DNA from: Nitrospirae bacterium GWC2_42_7
Lineage (GTDB): Bacteria > Nitrospirota > Thermodesulfovibrionia > Thermodesulfovibrionales > UBA6898
DNA: 8,467 bases
NCBI GenBank assembly: GCA_001803645.1
Contig: MHDW01000172.1
Location: 1-8,467 of the forward strand
Reading direction: 5' to 3'
Shown here piece after piece: positions 1-5,476 of the stretch (positions are counted from its first letter, which is position 1; the number at the start of each line of letters is the position of its first letter). Both the position numbers and the translations under genes were made by a program. The notes below the pieces were generated by a model that saw only the letters and a program-made list of their open reading frames with translations, did no database searches and had not been told where the DNA came from.

Positions 1-237
1 ATATACCTGTATACTCTCCGGAGCAATTGATAAGCATCTGCTGATTCTAACAAATCCCCTGCTTTTCACTTTTAATCCCTTTAACCCTTTTCCTCCAACC
101 CGATTTTAAAATCGTCCAAAAACCAAAAACTTCTGTACATTATCAAATCTGCTTCTTTAATTCAATATGTTTTTAATGCAAATCCTGTTCCAAGGCATAT
201 TAGTTTATAAACCAAAAGCTATGTAAAACTTATCAGT

Positions 238-330
238 AGGGCGTTTGCGGAGCATTTGTCATGCAGCATAGCATCAAAGAATGTAATTAAAAAATCGATC
301 AAATAACACACTCTGAGTGATAAGGCGCAG
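238..330 (+). repeat. Dispersed repeat block, copy 1
   Basis: The block is bounded by AGGGCGTTTGCG (238-249) and GTGATAAGGCGCAG (317-330), whose starts are 79 bp apart. The same two words recur at 1877-1888 and 1955-1968 with a start spacing of 78 bp. The interior is only loosely similar. In both copies the right end runs within about 12 bp into a heptamer array beginning GTTTTAA. It looks like two diverged copies of one element; its nature is unknown. Confidence 0.5.
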
Positions 331-342
331 ACAGTAAAGGCA

Positions 343-377
343 GTTTTAAGTTTACAGTTTATAGTTTTAAGTAAAAA
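343..377 (+). repeat. Heptamer repeat array (GTTTNNN type)
   Basis: Five successive 7-bp units lie in strict phase: GTTTTAA, GTTTACA, GTTTATA, GTTTTAA, GTAAAAA. The unit family matches those at 1981-2008. It follows directly on the dispersed repeat block. Confidence 0.7.
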
Positions 378-386
378 AGCAATCTG

Positions 387-560
387 CCGTCAGTGTTCAG
401 CTCTCAGCATTCAGCGAACAGCTTAATGCTAAAACAGCAGATCTCAGCATCCTTTGCAAAATAATTTCAAGTTTTTATTTTAAGTTTTTAGCTGATAGCT
501 GAATGCCGAATGCTGACTGCCGTATCAAAACTCTGAACCGAAAACACAAAACTGAAAACT
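387..560. repeat. Heptamer repeats forming a large imperfect inverted repeat
   Basis: The left arm (387-421) is built of 7-bp units ending in CAG (CCGTCAG, TGTTCAG, CTCTCAG, CATTCAG, CGAACAG). The right arm (491-560) has ten units in unbroken 7-bp phase (GCTGATA, GCTGAAT, GCCGAAT, GCTGACT and so on), grading into GAAAACT-type units. The right arm's first part is the complement of the left-arm family, so the two can pair as a long imperfect hairpin with a ~70-bp loop. The array ends 14 bp before the conserved promoter segment of the antitoxin gene. Confidence 0.7.
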
Positions 561-573
561 GCCATATAAAATC

Positions 574-670
574 ATTGTTTCTCATACTTTATCTATGCTA
601 TTCTTAAAACAAGGAGATAAAAAATGCCTAAAACAATTGAAGCTGTTTATGAAAATGGTGTTTTTAAGCC
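574..670 (+). repeat. 97-bp duplicated promoter/RBS/antitoxin 5' end, copy 1
   Basis: Positions 574-670 match 1481-1577 with only four mismatches. The repeat carries the presumed promoter, the AAGGAG ribosome-binding site, the start codon and the first ~16 codons of the DUF104 antitoxin. The offset is a constant 907 bp with no gaps. Weaker similarity extends left into the ends of the two neighbouring heptamer arrays. Confidence 0.85.
575..604 (+). promoter_or_regulatory. Possible promoter of the antitoxin-toxin operon
   Basis: A -35-like TTGTTT (575-580) and a -10-like TATTCT (599-604) are 18 bp apart, just before the ribosome-binding site. In the duplicated copy at 1482-1511 both hexamers are identical, and the only two differences fall in the spacer. 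This suggests, but does not prove, that the hexamers matter. The match to consensus is moderate. Confidence 0.35.
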
Positions 671-848
671 ACTGGAAAAGGTCCATCTGCCGGAACACAG
701 GAAACTCAAAATAATTTTTGACAATGAAGCTGAAACCCCTGTCAAAAAGAAAAACTCCCTTGCCGGAATCATTGACATTGCAAAAGATTGCGTTGATACT
801 GATCTTTCTGTTAATCATGACAAGTTCCTGTATGGCGAGCATAATTGA
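624..848 (+). CDS. DUF104 (AF2212-like) antitoxin
   Basis: This 74-residue protein would neutralise the VapC ribonuclease encoded just downstream and, as is usual for type II modules, probably helps repress its own operon. Its N-terminus (MPKTIEAVYENGVFKPLEKV) is the hallmark of the DUF104/AF2212-like family: a short beta strand, then the Y-E-N/D-G-V-F-K/R-P-L motif. Length is normal for the family. The ATG at 624 follows a strong AAGGAG (611-616) by 7 nt. The stop codon overlaps the toxin start by four bases (TTGA), so translation is probably coupled. The promoter and first 16 codons are duplicated at 1481-1577. Family assignment is confident; which RNA or cell process the module targets cannot be read from sequence. 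Confidence 0.88.
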   Translation: MPKTIEAVYENGVFKPLEKVHLPEHRKLKIIFDNEAETPVKKKNSLAGIIDIAKDCVDTDLSVNHDKFLYGEHN

Positions 849-1258
849 AGGTTTTTGTTGATACAGGCGCCTTTTGTGCGCTTACCATTCCCCACGATAT
901 GCACAATAACATTGCAAAAACTCTGCACAAACAGATTCATAGGGAAAAAGCCCTACTTTACACGTCTGATTATGTCCTCGATGAAACTTACACACTCCTG
1001 AAAATGAGAAGCAGTCATGAAACCGCTGTTAAATTCATGGCCCAGCTTGAGGCTACAGCTATAGTTGTTCTTTCTGTCGGTGCTGACATCTCCGCAGATG
1101 CAAAATCCCTTTTCAGAAAATTTGATGATAGAAAACTGAGTTTTACGGATTGCACCAGTTTTGCCCTGATAAACCATTTTGGCATTGATGCTGTCTTCGC
1201 CTTTGATGAACATTTCAGATACCATCCTTATAAGCATCCCGTAAGGTTTTTGGGCTGA
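845..1258 (+). CDS. VapC-like PIN-domain toxin (ribonuclease)
   Basis: This 137-residue PIN-domain protein is the toxin partner of the DUF104 antitoxin. Such proteins are Mg2+/Mn2+-dependent endoribonucleases, often cutting tRNA or rRNA. The expected acidic quartet is present: D6 in the opening FVDTGAF, E47 in the DYVLDET helix, D102 in SFTDCTSF and D121 in FAFDEHF. The toxin therefore looks catalytically intact. The start is a TTG at 845 overlapping the antitoxin stop. No ATG gives the canonical MKVFVDTGAF beginning, and the weak start would keep toxin below antitoxin. No truncation or frameshift is seen. The nearest downstream sequence is a heptamer array, with no obvious terminator between. 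Confidence 0.88.
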   Translation: MKVFVDTGAFCALTIPHDMHNNIAKTLHKQIHREKALLYTSDYVLDETYTLLKMRSSHETAVKFMAQLEATAIVVLSVGADISADAKSLFRKFDDRKLSFTDCTSFALINHFGIDAVFAFDEHFRYHPYKHPVRFLG

Positions 1259-1380
1259 CATCAAAATCAGTCTGAAGTTTCCTTCTTGCTGTTTCAAATA
1301 GAGCCAACTCAATCGGCTTTTGCCAGACAATTAAATCTCTTTATGATTGCGATTTATTCATCTTTCCTCAAAAAATAGTT

Positions 1381-1443
1381 TTTAGTTTGCTGTTTTCAGT
1401 TTTCAGTCTTATACTCAAAACTAAAAACCGAAAACAAAAAACT
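1381..1443. repeat. Heptamer repeat array with strand switch
   Basis: Nine 7-bp units lie in perfect phase: TTTAGTT, TGCTGTT, TTCAGTT, TTCAGTC, TTATACT, CAAAACT, AAAAACC, GAAAACA, AAAAACT. The first four are TTCAGTT-like and the last four AAAACTG-like, which makes a hairpin of about 28 bp per arm. It lies between vapC and the truncated antitoxin copy and ends 37 bp before the 97-bp duplication. Confidence 0.75.
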
Positions 1444-1480
1444 GTTCTCTCCAGAAACCGGAAACTTGCCTTTTAAAAAT

Positions 1481-1577
1481 ATTGTTTCTCATACTTTCTC
1501 TTTGCTATTCTTAAAACAAGGAGATAAAAAATGTCTAAGACAATTGAAGCTGTTTATGAAAATGGTGTTTTTAAGCC
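1481..1577 (+). repeat. 97-bp duplicated promoter/RBS/antitoxin 5' end, copy 2
   Basis: Second copy of 574-670 with four substitutions. Similarity stops abruptly at 1577, inside codon 16 of the antitoxin frame. Confidence 0.85.
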
Positions 1578-1720
1578 GGTATCCTCTGTTGAGATTAAAG
1601 ATCATGCTCCGGAATTTTCACCTGATGAGGCATAGGATTTGTATCATGCTTGCCTCAAATGATCTGGATTTTAAGAGAGTGGACTGGCTCAAACTTTATC
1701 TACCCCTGATTAATCATTAA
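1531..1720 (+). pseudogene. Remnant of a second antitoxin-VapC module
   Basis: The reading frame opens at the ATG at 1531 with the same N-terminus as the intact antitoxin (MSKTIEAVYENGVFKP). It then diverges and stops at a TAG (1633-1635) after 34 residues, half the family length. In another frame, up to a TAA at 1718-1720, the translation LASNDLDFKRVDWLKLYLP resembles the C-terminal end of many VapC toxins (S-N-D-x-D-F followed by a hydrophobic strand). The simplest reading is a second antitoxin-toxin pair whose middle, about 400-500 bp, was deleted. The antitoxin fragment is certain from the duplication; the VapC-end identification is a family-pattern judgement. The 34-residue peptide might still be made, because its promoter and ribosome-binding site are intact. 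Confidence 0.6.
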
Positions 1721-1779
1721 TTCTGTCTGTGCAAAAAAGATCCCATAAATTCGATCCCTTGGTTTTGTTCTGTAAATAC

Positions 1780-1842
1780 TGGATTCCTCTAAGAGCCGTT
1801 GGCTTCGAGCCATAGGCCGATTAAGGACTTCGGGAATGACAG
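1780..1842. repeat. REP-like element with TGGATTCC / GGGAATGACAG ends
   Basis: The segment starts CTGGATTCC and ends CGGGAATGACAG. These are the two halves of a short palindromic intergenic repeat I recognise from many bacterial genomes, where they normally flank only a few bases. Here about 45 bp with smaller internal palindromes lie between them, so the element is diverged or interrupted. Recognition rests on the end sequences only. Confidence 0.35.
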
Positions 1843-1876
1843 GGTGAACAACAGAGTCTATGAACAGACACTAATA

Positions 1877-1968
1877 AGGGCGTTTGCGAGGGGAAGACAG
1901 GCAAAAATGCCGAAAAAAGAGATCGTCAGGAATGGGGCAAATACACAGTTTTGGGTGATAAGGCGCAG
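1877..1968 (+). repeat. Dispersed repeat block, copy 2
   Basis: This copy has the same boundary words as 238-330, AGGGCGTTTGCG at 1877-1888 and GTGATAAGGCGCAG at 1955-1968, and again leads within about 12 bp into a heptamer array starting GTTTTAA. The interior is diverged. Confidence 0.5.
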
Positions 1969-1980
1969 AGGTTAATGATA

Positions 1981-2043
1981 GTTTTAAGTTTCAGGTTTTC
2001 AGTTTTAAGCTTTCAGAGACTTGAAACTCGAAACTGAAAACTC
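1981..2043. repeat. Heptamer repeat array with strand switch, abutting a broken toxin gene
   Basis: Nine units lie in perfect 7-bp phase: GTTTTAA, GTTTCAG, GTTTTCA, GTTTTAA, GCTTTCA, GAGACTT, GAAACTC, GAAACTG, AAAACTC. The arms at about 1995-2015 and 2021-2041 are complementary apart from a few mismatches and can form a hairpin. The right end meets the minus-strand toxin remnant where the toxin-like translation stops. Confidence 0.75.
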
Positions 2044-2094
2044 TTCTTGTACTCTGTTTTCAAAATCATCAGATGTCCATCTTTTTATTGCCAC
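2005..2094 (-). pseudogene. Truncated ParE/RelE-like toxin remnant
   Basis: On the minus strand a GTG at 2094 overlaps the end of the antitoxin frame and opens a frame reading VAIKRWTSDDFENRVQEE. This resembles the N-terminal strand and first helix of ParE/RelE-family toxins (I-K/R-W-T-x-x-A/D-F). After these 18 codons the frame enters the heptamer array (translated FSVSSFKSLKA) and stops at 2005-2007, leaving 29 codons where a toxin needs about 90-100. The overlapping antitoxin-toxin layout supports the call. The fragment is too short for certainty; family and function are inferred, and it cannot be an active toxin. Confidence 0.45.
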
Positions 2095-2267
2095 GTTCTG
2101 ATTCGAGGTCCCATGTCTTTGTTATCTATTAAATTGCCTTTTCTGGCATCTGCAAGCCCACGGTCAATCATACGTTCAAAAATGAGTTCACGAACTATTT
2201 CTTCATAGGAAGCATCTTATGTTTGCGTATTAACTACCTCTCTTATTTTTTCCTTAACTGTTGACAT
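2085..2267 (-). pseudogene. RelB/ParD-like antitoxin with an in-frame stop
   Basis: A minus-strand ATG at 2267, preceded by a good AAGGAGA-like site (about 2277-2283), opens MSTVKEKIREVVNTQT. A TAA follows at codon 17 (2217-2219). In the same frame coding-like sequence then continues for 43 codons (DASYEEIVRELIFERMIDRG and onward) to a TAA at 2085-2087. Without the stop the product would be 60 residues. It resembles small acidic antitoxins that precede ParE/RelE toxins, with a D-A-S-Y-E-E-I-x-x-E-L core and a C-terminal I-R-x-W. The stop is one substitution from several sense codons, including GAA and CAA, so a single point mutation explains it. The toxin after it is truncated, consistent with loss of the whole module. 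Confidence 0.6.
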
Positions 2268-2355
2268 ATTACTAATTCTCCTTTGTTTTGTTTGGAAAAC
2301 TATCAGCATTCATCTATTATTCTTATAAAAAAATATATCGATTAATAATCTTATT

Positions 2356-2814
2356 CTATTTCTTCAAATCAAGTATCATCGCATGCTCATCGCATTCTGG
2401 AAACTTGGGGCACCGGATGCAGTCGCTCCATATTTTCTGTGGGAGGTCTGATTTATCTATCTCTTTAAAACCTAATCTACTGAAAAAATCAGTGTTGTAG
2501 GTTAAAGCAAATACCCTCTTAATTCCGAGGGCCTTTGCTTCTTTCATGCACTCTTTGACCAGTTTCTGCCCTATTCCCTTGCCCTGATATTCCTTTCTTA
2601 CTGCAAGCGACCGGATCTCTGCAAGGTCTTCCCAAAGAATATGCAGTGCGCATACACCGGATATTTTGCCCTTATCTTCAACAACCAGAAAATCCCTGAT
2701 CTTTTCATAAAGCTCATTCAGAGATCTCGGGATCATCTCTCCTTTTCGGGCAAATTCATTTACTAGCTTATGCACCTCTTTAAGGTCAGCTATCTTAGCT
2801 TTTCTTATCTTCAA
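2356..2814 (-). CDS. GNAT N-acetyltransferase, short N-acetylglutamate synthase-like
   Basis: From the TTG at 2814 this is a 152-residue acetyl-CoA-dependent acetyltransferase. The acetyl-CoA-binding loop is clear (RKEYQGKGIGQKL, about residues 73-85), followed by the usual C-terminal strand (RVFALTYNTDFFSRLGF). The early GEMIPRS, the WEDLAEIRSLAV strand and the C-terminal C132-x2-C135-x5-C141 cluster match the short ArgA-like group, which acetylates glutamate in arginine synthesis. The substrate is inferred. The start is uncertain: the TTG gives the family-like KIRKAKIADL opening and a 20-bp overlap with korC, while an ATG at 2841 would add nine residues. As last gene of the korB-korC operon it would draw on the same 2-oxoglutarate/glutamate node. 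Confidence 0.8.
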   Translation of the reverse strand: MKIRKAKIADLKEVHKLVNEFARKGEMIPRSLNELYEKIRDFLVVEDKGKISGVCALHILWEDLAEIRSLAVRKEYQGKGIGQKLVKECMKEAKALGIKRVFALTYNTDFFSRLGFKEIDKSDLPQKIWSDCIRCPKFPECDEHAMILDLKK

Positions 2815-3343
2815 TGTATTTGATCCCTTCAAGCACGGCATTAATATTCGCCTTGCCGTTGTAATTTTTTGCACTTCCGGAATTGTTCTCGAATATCTTT
2901 GCAATGGTAGATTTCTGGAGAAAAGAGGTTTTTGCCATCAGCGCTCCGAGCATGACCATATTGGCTGATCTTGTATTTCCGATAGAGCCTGCTATCTGTG
3001 TAGCAGGAACAGCCTCTACTTCTATATCATTTCTCAGAACAGGATTTTTTATCAGAGAAACATCATACAAGAGAGTCCCTTTTTTTCTGAGTTTTGACTG
3101 GAATTTTTCGAGAGATGCGTTATTAAAAACAATAAGCATATCAGGATTCAGCACAACAGGAGATCCTATCATGTCATCAGAAACAACTACTGTACAGCTG
3201 GCAGTGCCACCCCTCATTTCAGCCCCATATGAAGGAAACCATGTGACTTCCTTGCCCTCAAGCATACTGGCACAGGATATCATTCTTCCTATAAATAATA
3301 TGCCCTGCCCTCCTGAGCCTGCTATGATTATTTTTGTCTCCAC
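2795..3343 (-). CDS. korC: 2-oxoacid:ferredoxin oxidoreductase, gamma subunit
   Basis: This 182-residue gamma subunit belongs to an oxygen-sensitive enzyme that interconverts a 2-oxoacid plus CoA with an acyl-CoA and CO2, passing electrons to ferredoxin. It has the N-terminal GSGGQGIL glycine motif (residues 9-16) and the diagnostic FPSYGAEMRGG segment (36-46), followed by TASCTVVVSD and the VLNPDMLIVFNN strand, all in the expected order. Length is typical (about 180). The start is a GTG at 3343 directly abutting the korB stop, with AGGGAG about 10 nt upstream. KorC is the best guess by general similarity; valine- or indolepyruvate-type enzymes share this subunit, so the substrate is not settled. 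Confidence 0.87.
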   Translation of the reverse strand: METKIIIAGSGGQGILFIGRMISCASMLEGKEVTWFPSYGAEMRGGTASCTVVVSDDMIGSPVVLNPDMLIVFNNASLEKFQSKLRKKGTLLYDVSLIKNPVLRNDIEVEAVPATQIAGSIGNTRSANMVMLGALMAKTSFLQKSTIAKIFENNSGSAKNYNGKANINAVLEGIKYIEDKKS

Positions 3344-4093
3344 CTAATCGTTCTCCCTGAATTTGTCCTTGAATAATCCGAGAGGAAATGTCTGAACCAG
3401 TGCTGTCTTGATCCAGTCAAGAGATGCTTTTGGCGTCATGCCCCAGTCAGTAGGGCATGGTGAAAGTATTTCCACAAAACTGAATCCTCTTCCCTCTATC
3501 TGATACCTGAAAGCTTTTTCTATCGCTTTTTTTGCAGTAACAAGATTTCTGAACGAATCCACAGAGACCCTCTGTGCAAAGACCACCCCTTCAATAGTAG
3601 ACAGGAGTTCTGTAACATGCAGCGGATGTCCTGATGTCTTAATATCTCTTCCTGTAGGTGTAGTAGTCGTTCTCTGTCCCGATATCGTGGTCGGAGCCAT
3701 CTGACCTCCGGTCATTCCGTATGTAGCATTGTTAACAAAGAAAAAAGAGATGTTCTCACCTCTGTTTGCAGCATGTATTATCTCAGAAGTGCCGATGGCC
3801 GCAAGGTCCCCGTCTCCCTGATATGAAAATATTATTCTGTCAGGCATAAGCCTCTTAAGCGCAGTAGCAACTGCAGGAGGTCTTCCGTGTGCAACCTCAA
3901 GCATATCAAAATTGAAATAATCATATGCAAAAACAGCGCACCCTACCGGCGCGATCCCGACAACCCTATCGCAAATATTGAACGAGTCAATACTTTCAGC
4001 TATAAGCCTGTGGATAAGACTATGCCCGCAACCGGGACAGTACCTGAAAGGCACTGATTTAAGGCTTTGAGGTTTTTTGAATACTTTTTTCAT
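3344..4093 (-). CDS. korB: 2-oxoacid:ferredoxin oxidoreductase, beta (TPP-binding) subunit
   Basis: This 249-residue beta subunit binds thiamine pyrophosphate and one 4Fe-4S cluster and forms the catalytic core with an alpha subunit. The YCPGCGH motif supplies C19 and C22; C52 (VGCAVF) and C212 (SPCPTDWG) complete the four expected cluster ligands. The TPP/Mg2+ motif begins GDGD (93-96) and ends with NN (121-122), and PTGRDIKTSGHPLHV is also typical. The ATG at 4093 follows AAGG and lies inside the upstream cyclase gene (35-bp overlap), implying coupled translation. Oddly, no alpha subunit gene is next to it, although korA normally precedes korB. The encoded pair would need an alpha partner from elsewhere in the genome. 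Confidence 0.9.
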   Translation of the reverse strand: MKKVFKKPQSLKSVPFRYCPGCGHSLIHRLIAESIDSFNICDRVVGIAPVGCAVFAYDYFNFDMLEVAHGRPPAVATALKRLMPDRIIFSYQGDGDLAAIGTSEIIHAANRGENISFFFVNNATYGMTGGQMAPTTISGQRTTTTPTGRDIKTSGHPLHVTELLSTIEGVVFAQRVSVDSFRNLVTAKKAIEKAFRYQIEGRGFSFVEILSPCPTDWGMTPKASLDWIKTALVQTFPLGLFKDKFREND

Positions 4094-5276
4094 TTATCTT
4101 GCCTTTAAAACATATGATTTTGTTCTTTCCTGCTTCTTTTGCTGAATAAAGAGCTGAATCAGCAGCATAAAGAAGAGCTTTTGAATCAGACGCGCTCAAA
4201 GGGAATGATGCGATGCCCCCGCTAAGCGTAATGTTCACATTTTCAGAATCATTCAAAGTGAAAACCGTTTCTTCTACTGTATTTTTTATTCTCTCTGCAA
4301 GGGCAAATGCTTCATCTTCAGCCGTTACAGGAAGAATTACGATAAATTCCTCTCCTCCGTACCTTACTACGATATCTGTTTCTCTTGAGACTGTCAGCAA
4401 AATTTTTGCCAGTCCCTGAAGGACAATATCACCGGCCTGATGGCCGTAAGTATCATTTATTCTTTTAAAGTTGTCAATATCAAAAAGCATAACCGAAAAA
4501 GCATTTCCATATCTTTTTGAACGGGCGATCTCAATATCAATGTGCTTATAAAAATAACGCCTGTTGTAGAGTCCAGTCAGGCTGTCTGTTATTGAGAGCC
4601 GTTTTGTCTCCTGAAATAATTTCAGCTTGCCAAGAATGAGCGAAACATGATTGCCGACAAGGGCCAGCAAAGATACGATATCAAAATCAAAACTTTCAGT
4701 CTGTTTGTTGCTGTTTGCAAGAAATAAATATCCTGCATGGAGCTTGCCGCTGAACAAAGGAATTGCGATCAGGGAAAATATCCCTTCTTTTCGCATCAAA
4801 ATATTTTTGGATATCCCTGAAGATTCAATAATATATAACGGCTCGCCTGTTTTATCTGCATCATTGCATATAGCATCAAGGAGACCGCCTTCAATGCTCT
4901 TGTGAAATTCGGCTGAAATGCCCCTGCTGCTCATCAGCTTAAAAGCTTCTCCTTCCTTTAACATAAGCCAGCCTATAGTAAAATCTGTGATCAGAAGTAC
5001 TTTATCAAGAAGGTCCTCTATCACATAGTCCATATTCTCTGTAGAGATAAAAGCATTTGAAAGCGTGCTCATGATTATCAGCTCTTTATTTCTTTTGAGA
5101 AGTTCGCTTTCTAAATGTACAAATCTCGTTATATCCTTGAAGATAATTCGTAACAACTTCTGTTTTCCTTTAACCGTAAAAGGAAGTATTAAGACCTCAA
5201 ACTGCCGGTTATTATAAGTGATCTTTTCAAAATCTTCAGCACCGCTTTTCATGGATCGATCGATCGATCTGCCCAC
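4059..5276 (-). CDS. Diguanylate cyclase with PAS, GAF and GGDEF domains
   Basis: The protein is predicted to make cyclic di-GMP from two GTP. From the GTG at 5276 it has 405 residues: the end of a PAS domain (about 1-60), a short helical linker, a GAF-like sensor (about 70-215) and a GGDEF domain (about 225-390). The GGDEF signature is GGEEF (307-311), an active variant. The metal-site segment FDIDNFKRINDTYGH (265-279) is intact, and an inhibitory RxxD I-site lies at R298-D301, exactly five residues upstream, so product inhibition is expected. No signal peptide or membrane segment is visible. The true N-terminus is unclear, because PAS-like sequence continues 63 codons upstream without a canonical start. 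It overlaps korB by 35 bp, which places c-di-GMP signalling in one operon with the oxidoreductase. Confidence 0.85.
   Translation of the reverse strand: MGRSIDRSMKSGAEDFEKITYNNRQFEVLILPFTVKGKQKLLRIIFKDITRFVHLESELLKRNKELIIMSTLSNAFISTENMDYVIEDLLDKVLLITDFTIGWLMLKEGEAFKLMSSRGISAEFHKSIEGGLLDAICNDADKTGEPLYIIESSGISKNILMRKEGIFSLIAIPLFSGKLHAGYLFLANSNKQTESFDFDIVSLLALVGNHVSLILGKLKLFQETKRLSITDSLTGLYNRRYFYKHIDIEIARSKRYGNAFSVMLFDIDNFKRINDTYGHQAGDIVLQGLAKILLTVSRETDIVVRYGGEEFIVILPVTAEDEAFALAERIKNTVEETVFTLNDSENVNITLSGGIASFPLSASDSKALLYAADSALYSAKEAGKNKIICFKGKINEKSIQKTSKP
5254..5269. repeat. (GATC)4 tetranucleotide repeat inside the cyclase gene
   Basis: Four perfect tandem GATC units code for RSIDRS within the PAS region. 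A gain or loss of one unit would shift the reading frame. The tract also forms four overlapping potential Dam-type methylation sites. Confidence 0.8.
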
Positions 5277-5465
5277 TTTCGCTAACAGCTCAAAGTCCTT
5301 GAAATCTTTTCCTGTGATCTCTTTTTTCTTCTTTCCAAAAAGCTCGGAACAGCTCGCATTTATATCATGAATTATCCCTTCAGCTCCAAGAACAACAAAA
5401 GGGTCAGGAATAAGTTCCAGGGAGATATATTTTGAAAGTTCTTCTTTGATAGTCTTCTTACTGCT
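5277..5465 (-). other. Upstream in-frame PAS-domain coding region lacking a start codon
   Basis: In frame with the cyclase, 63 more codons are open back to a TAA at 5466-5468. They read like the first half of a PAS domain (LELIPDPFVVLGAEG, then DINASCSELFG), continuing smoothly into the annotated part. None is ATG, GTG or TTG. A strong AAGGAGA lies at 5477-5483, separated from the frame by a hairpin (5461-5476). Either the gene uses a rare start such as ATC at 5450 or ATT further in, or its start has been lost by mutation, or there is a base error. If translated fully the protein would have about 460-468 residues. Confidence 0.6.
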
Positions 5466-5476
5466 TTAAAAAGCAG
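5461..5476. promoter_or_regulatory. Palindrome next to the cyclase ribosome-binding site
   Basis: CTGCTTT and AAAGCAG are perfect complements separated by two bases. On the cyclase mRNA the hairpin would sit immediately after the AAGGAGA (5477-5483) and just before the PAS reading frame, so it could be an operator or a translational control hairpin. Function is inferred from position only. Confidence 0.35.

Larger units (their letters stand above)
1..573. other. Gene-poor region with repeats upstream of the toxin-antitoxin pair
   Basis: I see no convincing gene here. The first ~230 bases are AT-rich. They contain a perfect 14-bp palindrome at 101-114 (CGATTTTAAAATCG), which could be a protein-binding site or chance. 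From 238 on it holds one copy of a dispersed repeat (238-330) and then two blocks of heptamer repeats (343-377 and 387-560), described separately. A short minus-strand open frame reaches the left edge (65-3). Its translation looks somewhat protein-like, but it starts right after a stop codon and has no good start, so it is not called. Confidence 0.6.
1721..1980. other. Non-coding stretch between toxin-antitoxin remnants
   Basis: I find no gene in this 260-bp segment. It contains a REP-like element with diverged ends (1780-1842) and the second copy of the dispersed block (1877-1968). It then runs into the heptamer array that truncates the minus-strand toxin remnant. Confidence 0.55.

Noticed and set aside
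3..65. Minus-strand open frame at the left edge translating KAGDLLESADAYQLLRRVYR
   Set aside because: It looks protein-like but directly follows a TGA, has no well-placed start or ribosome-binding site, and only about 21 codons are visible.
101..114. Perfect 14-bp palindrome CGATTTTAAAATCG as an operator
   Set aside because: It is isolated and AT-rich, with no adjacent promoter or gene; it could be chance.
343..560. CRISPR array or integron attC site
   Set aside because: The units are 7 bp with no spacers of constant length, and no cas or integrase gene is present. The attC core words are not found.
2883..3347. 154-codon plus-strand open frame opposite korC
   Set aside because: It is a shadow of korC, whose gamma-subunit motifs on the minus strand are unmistakable.
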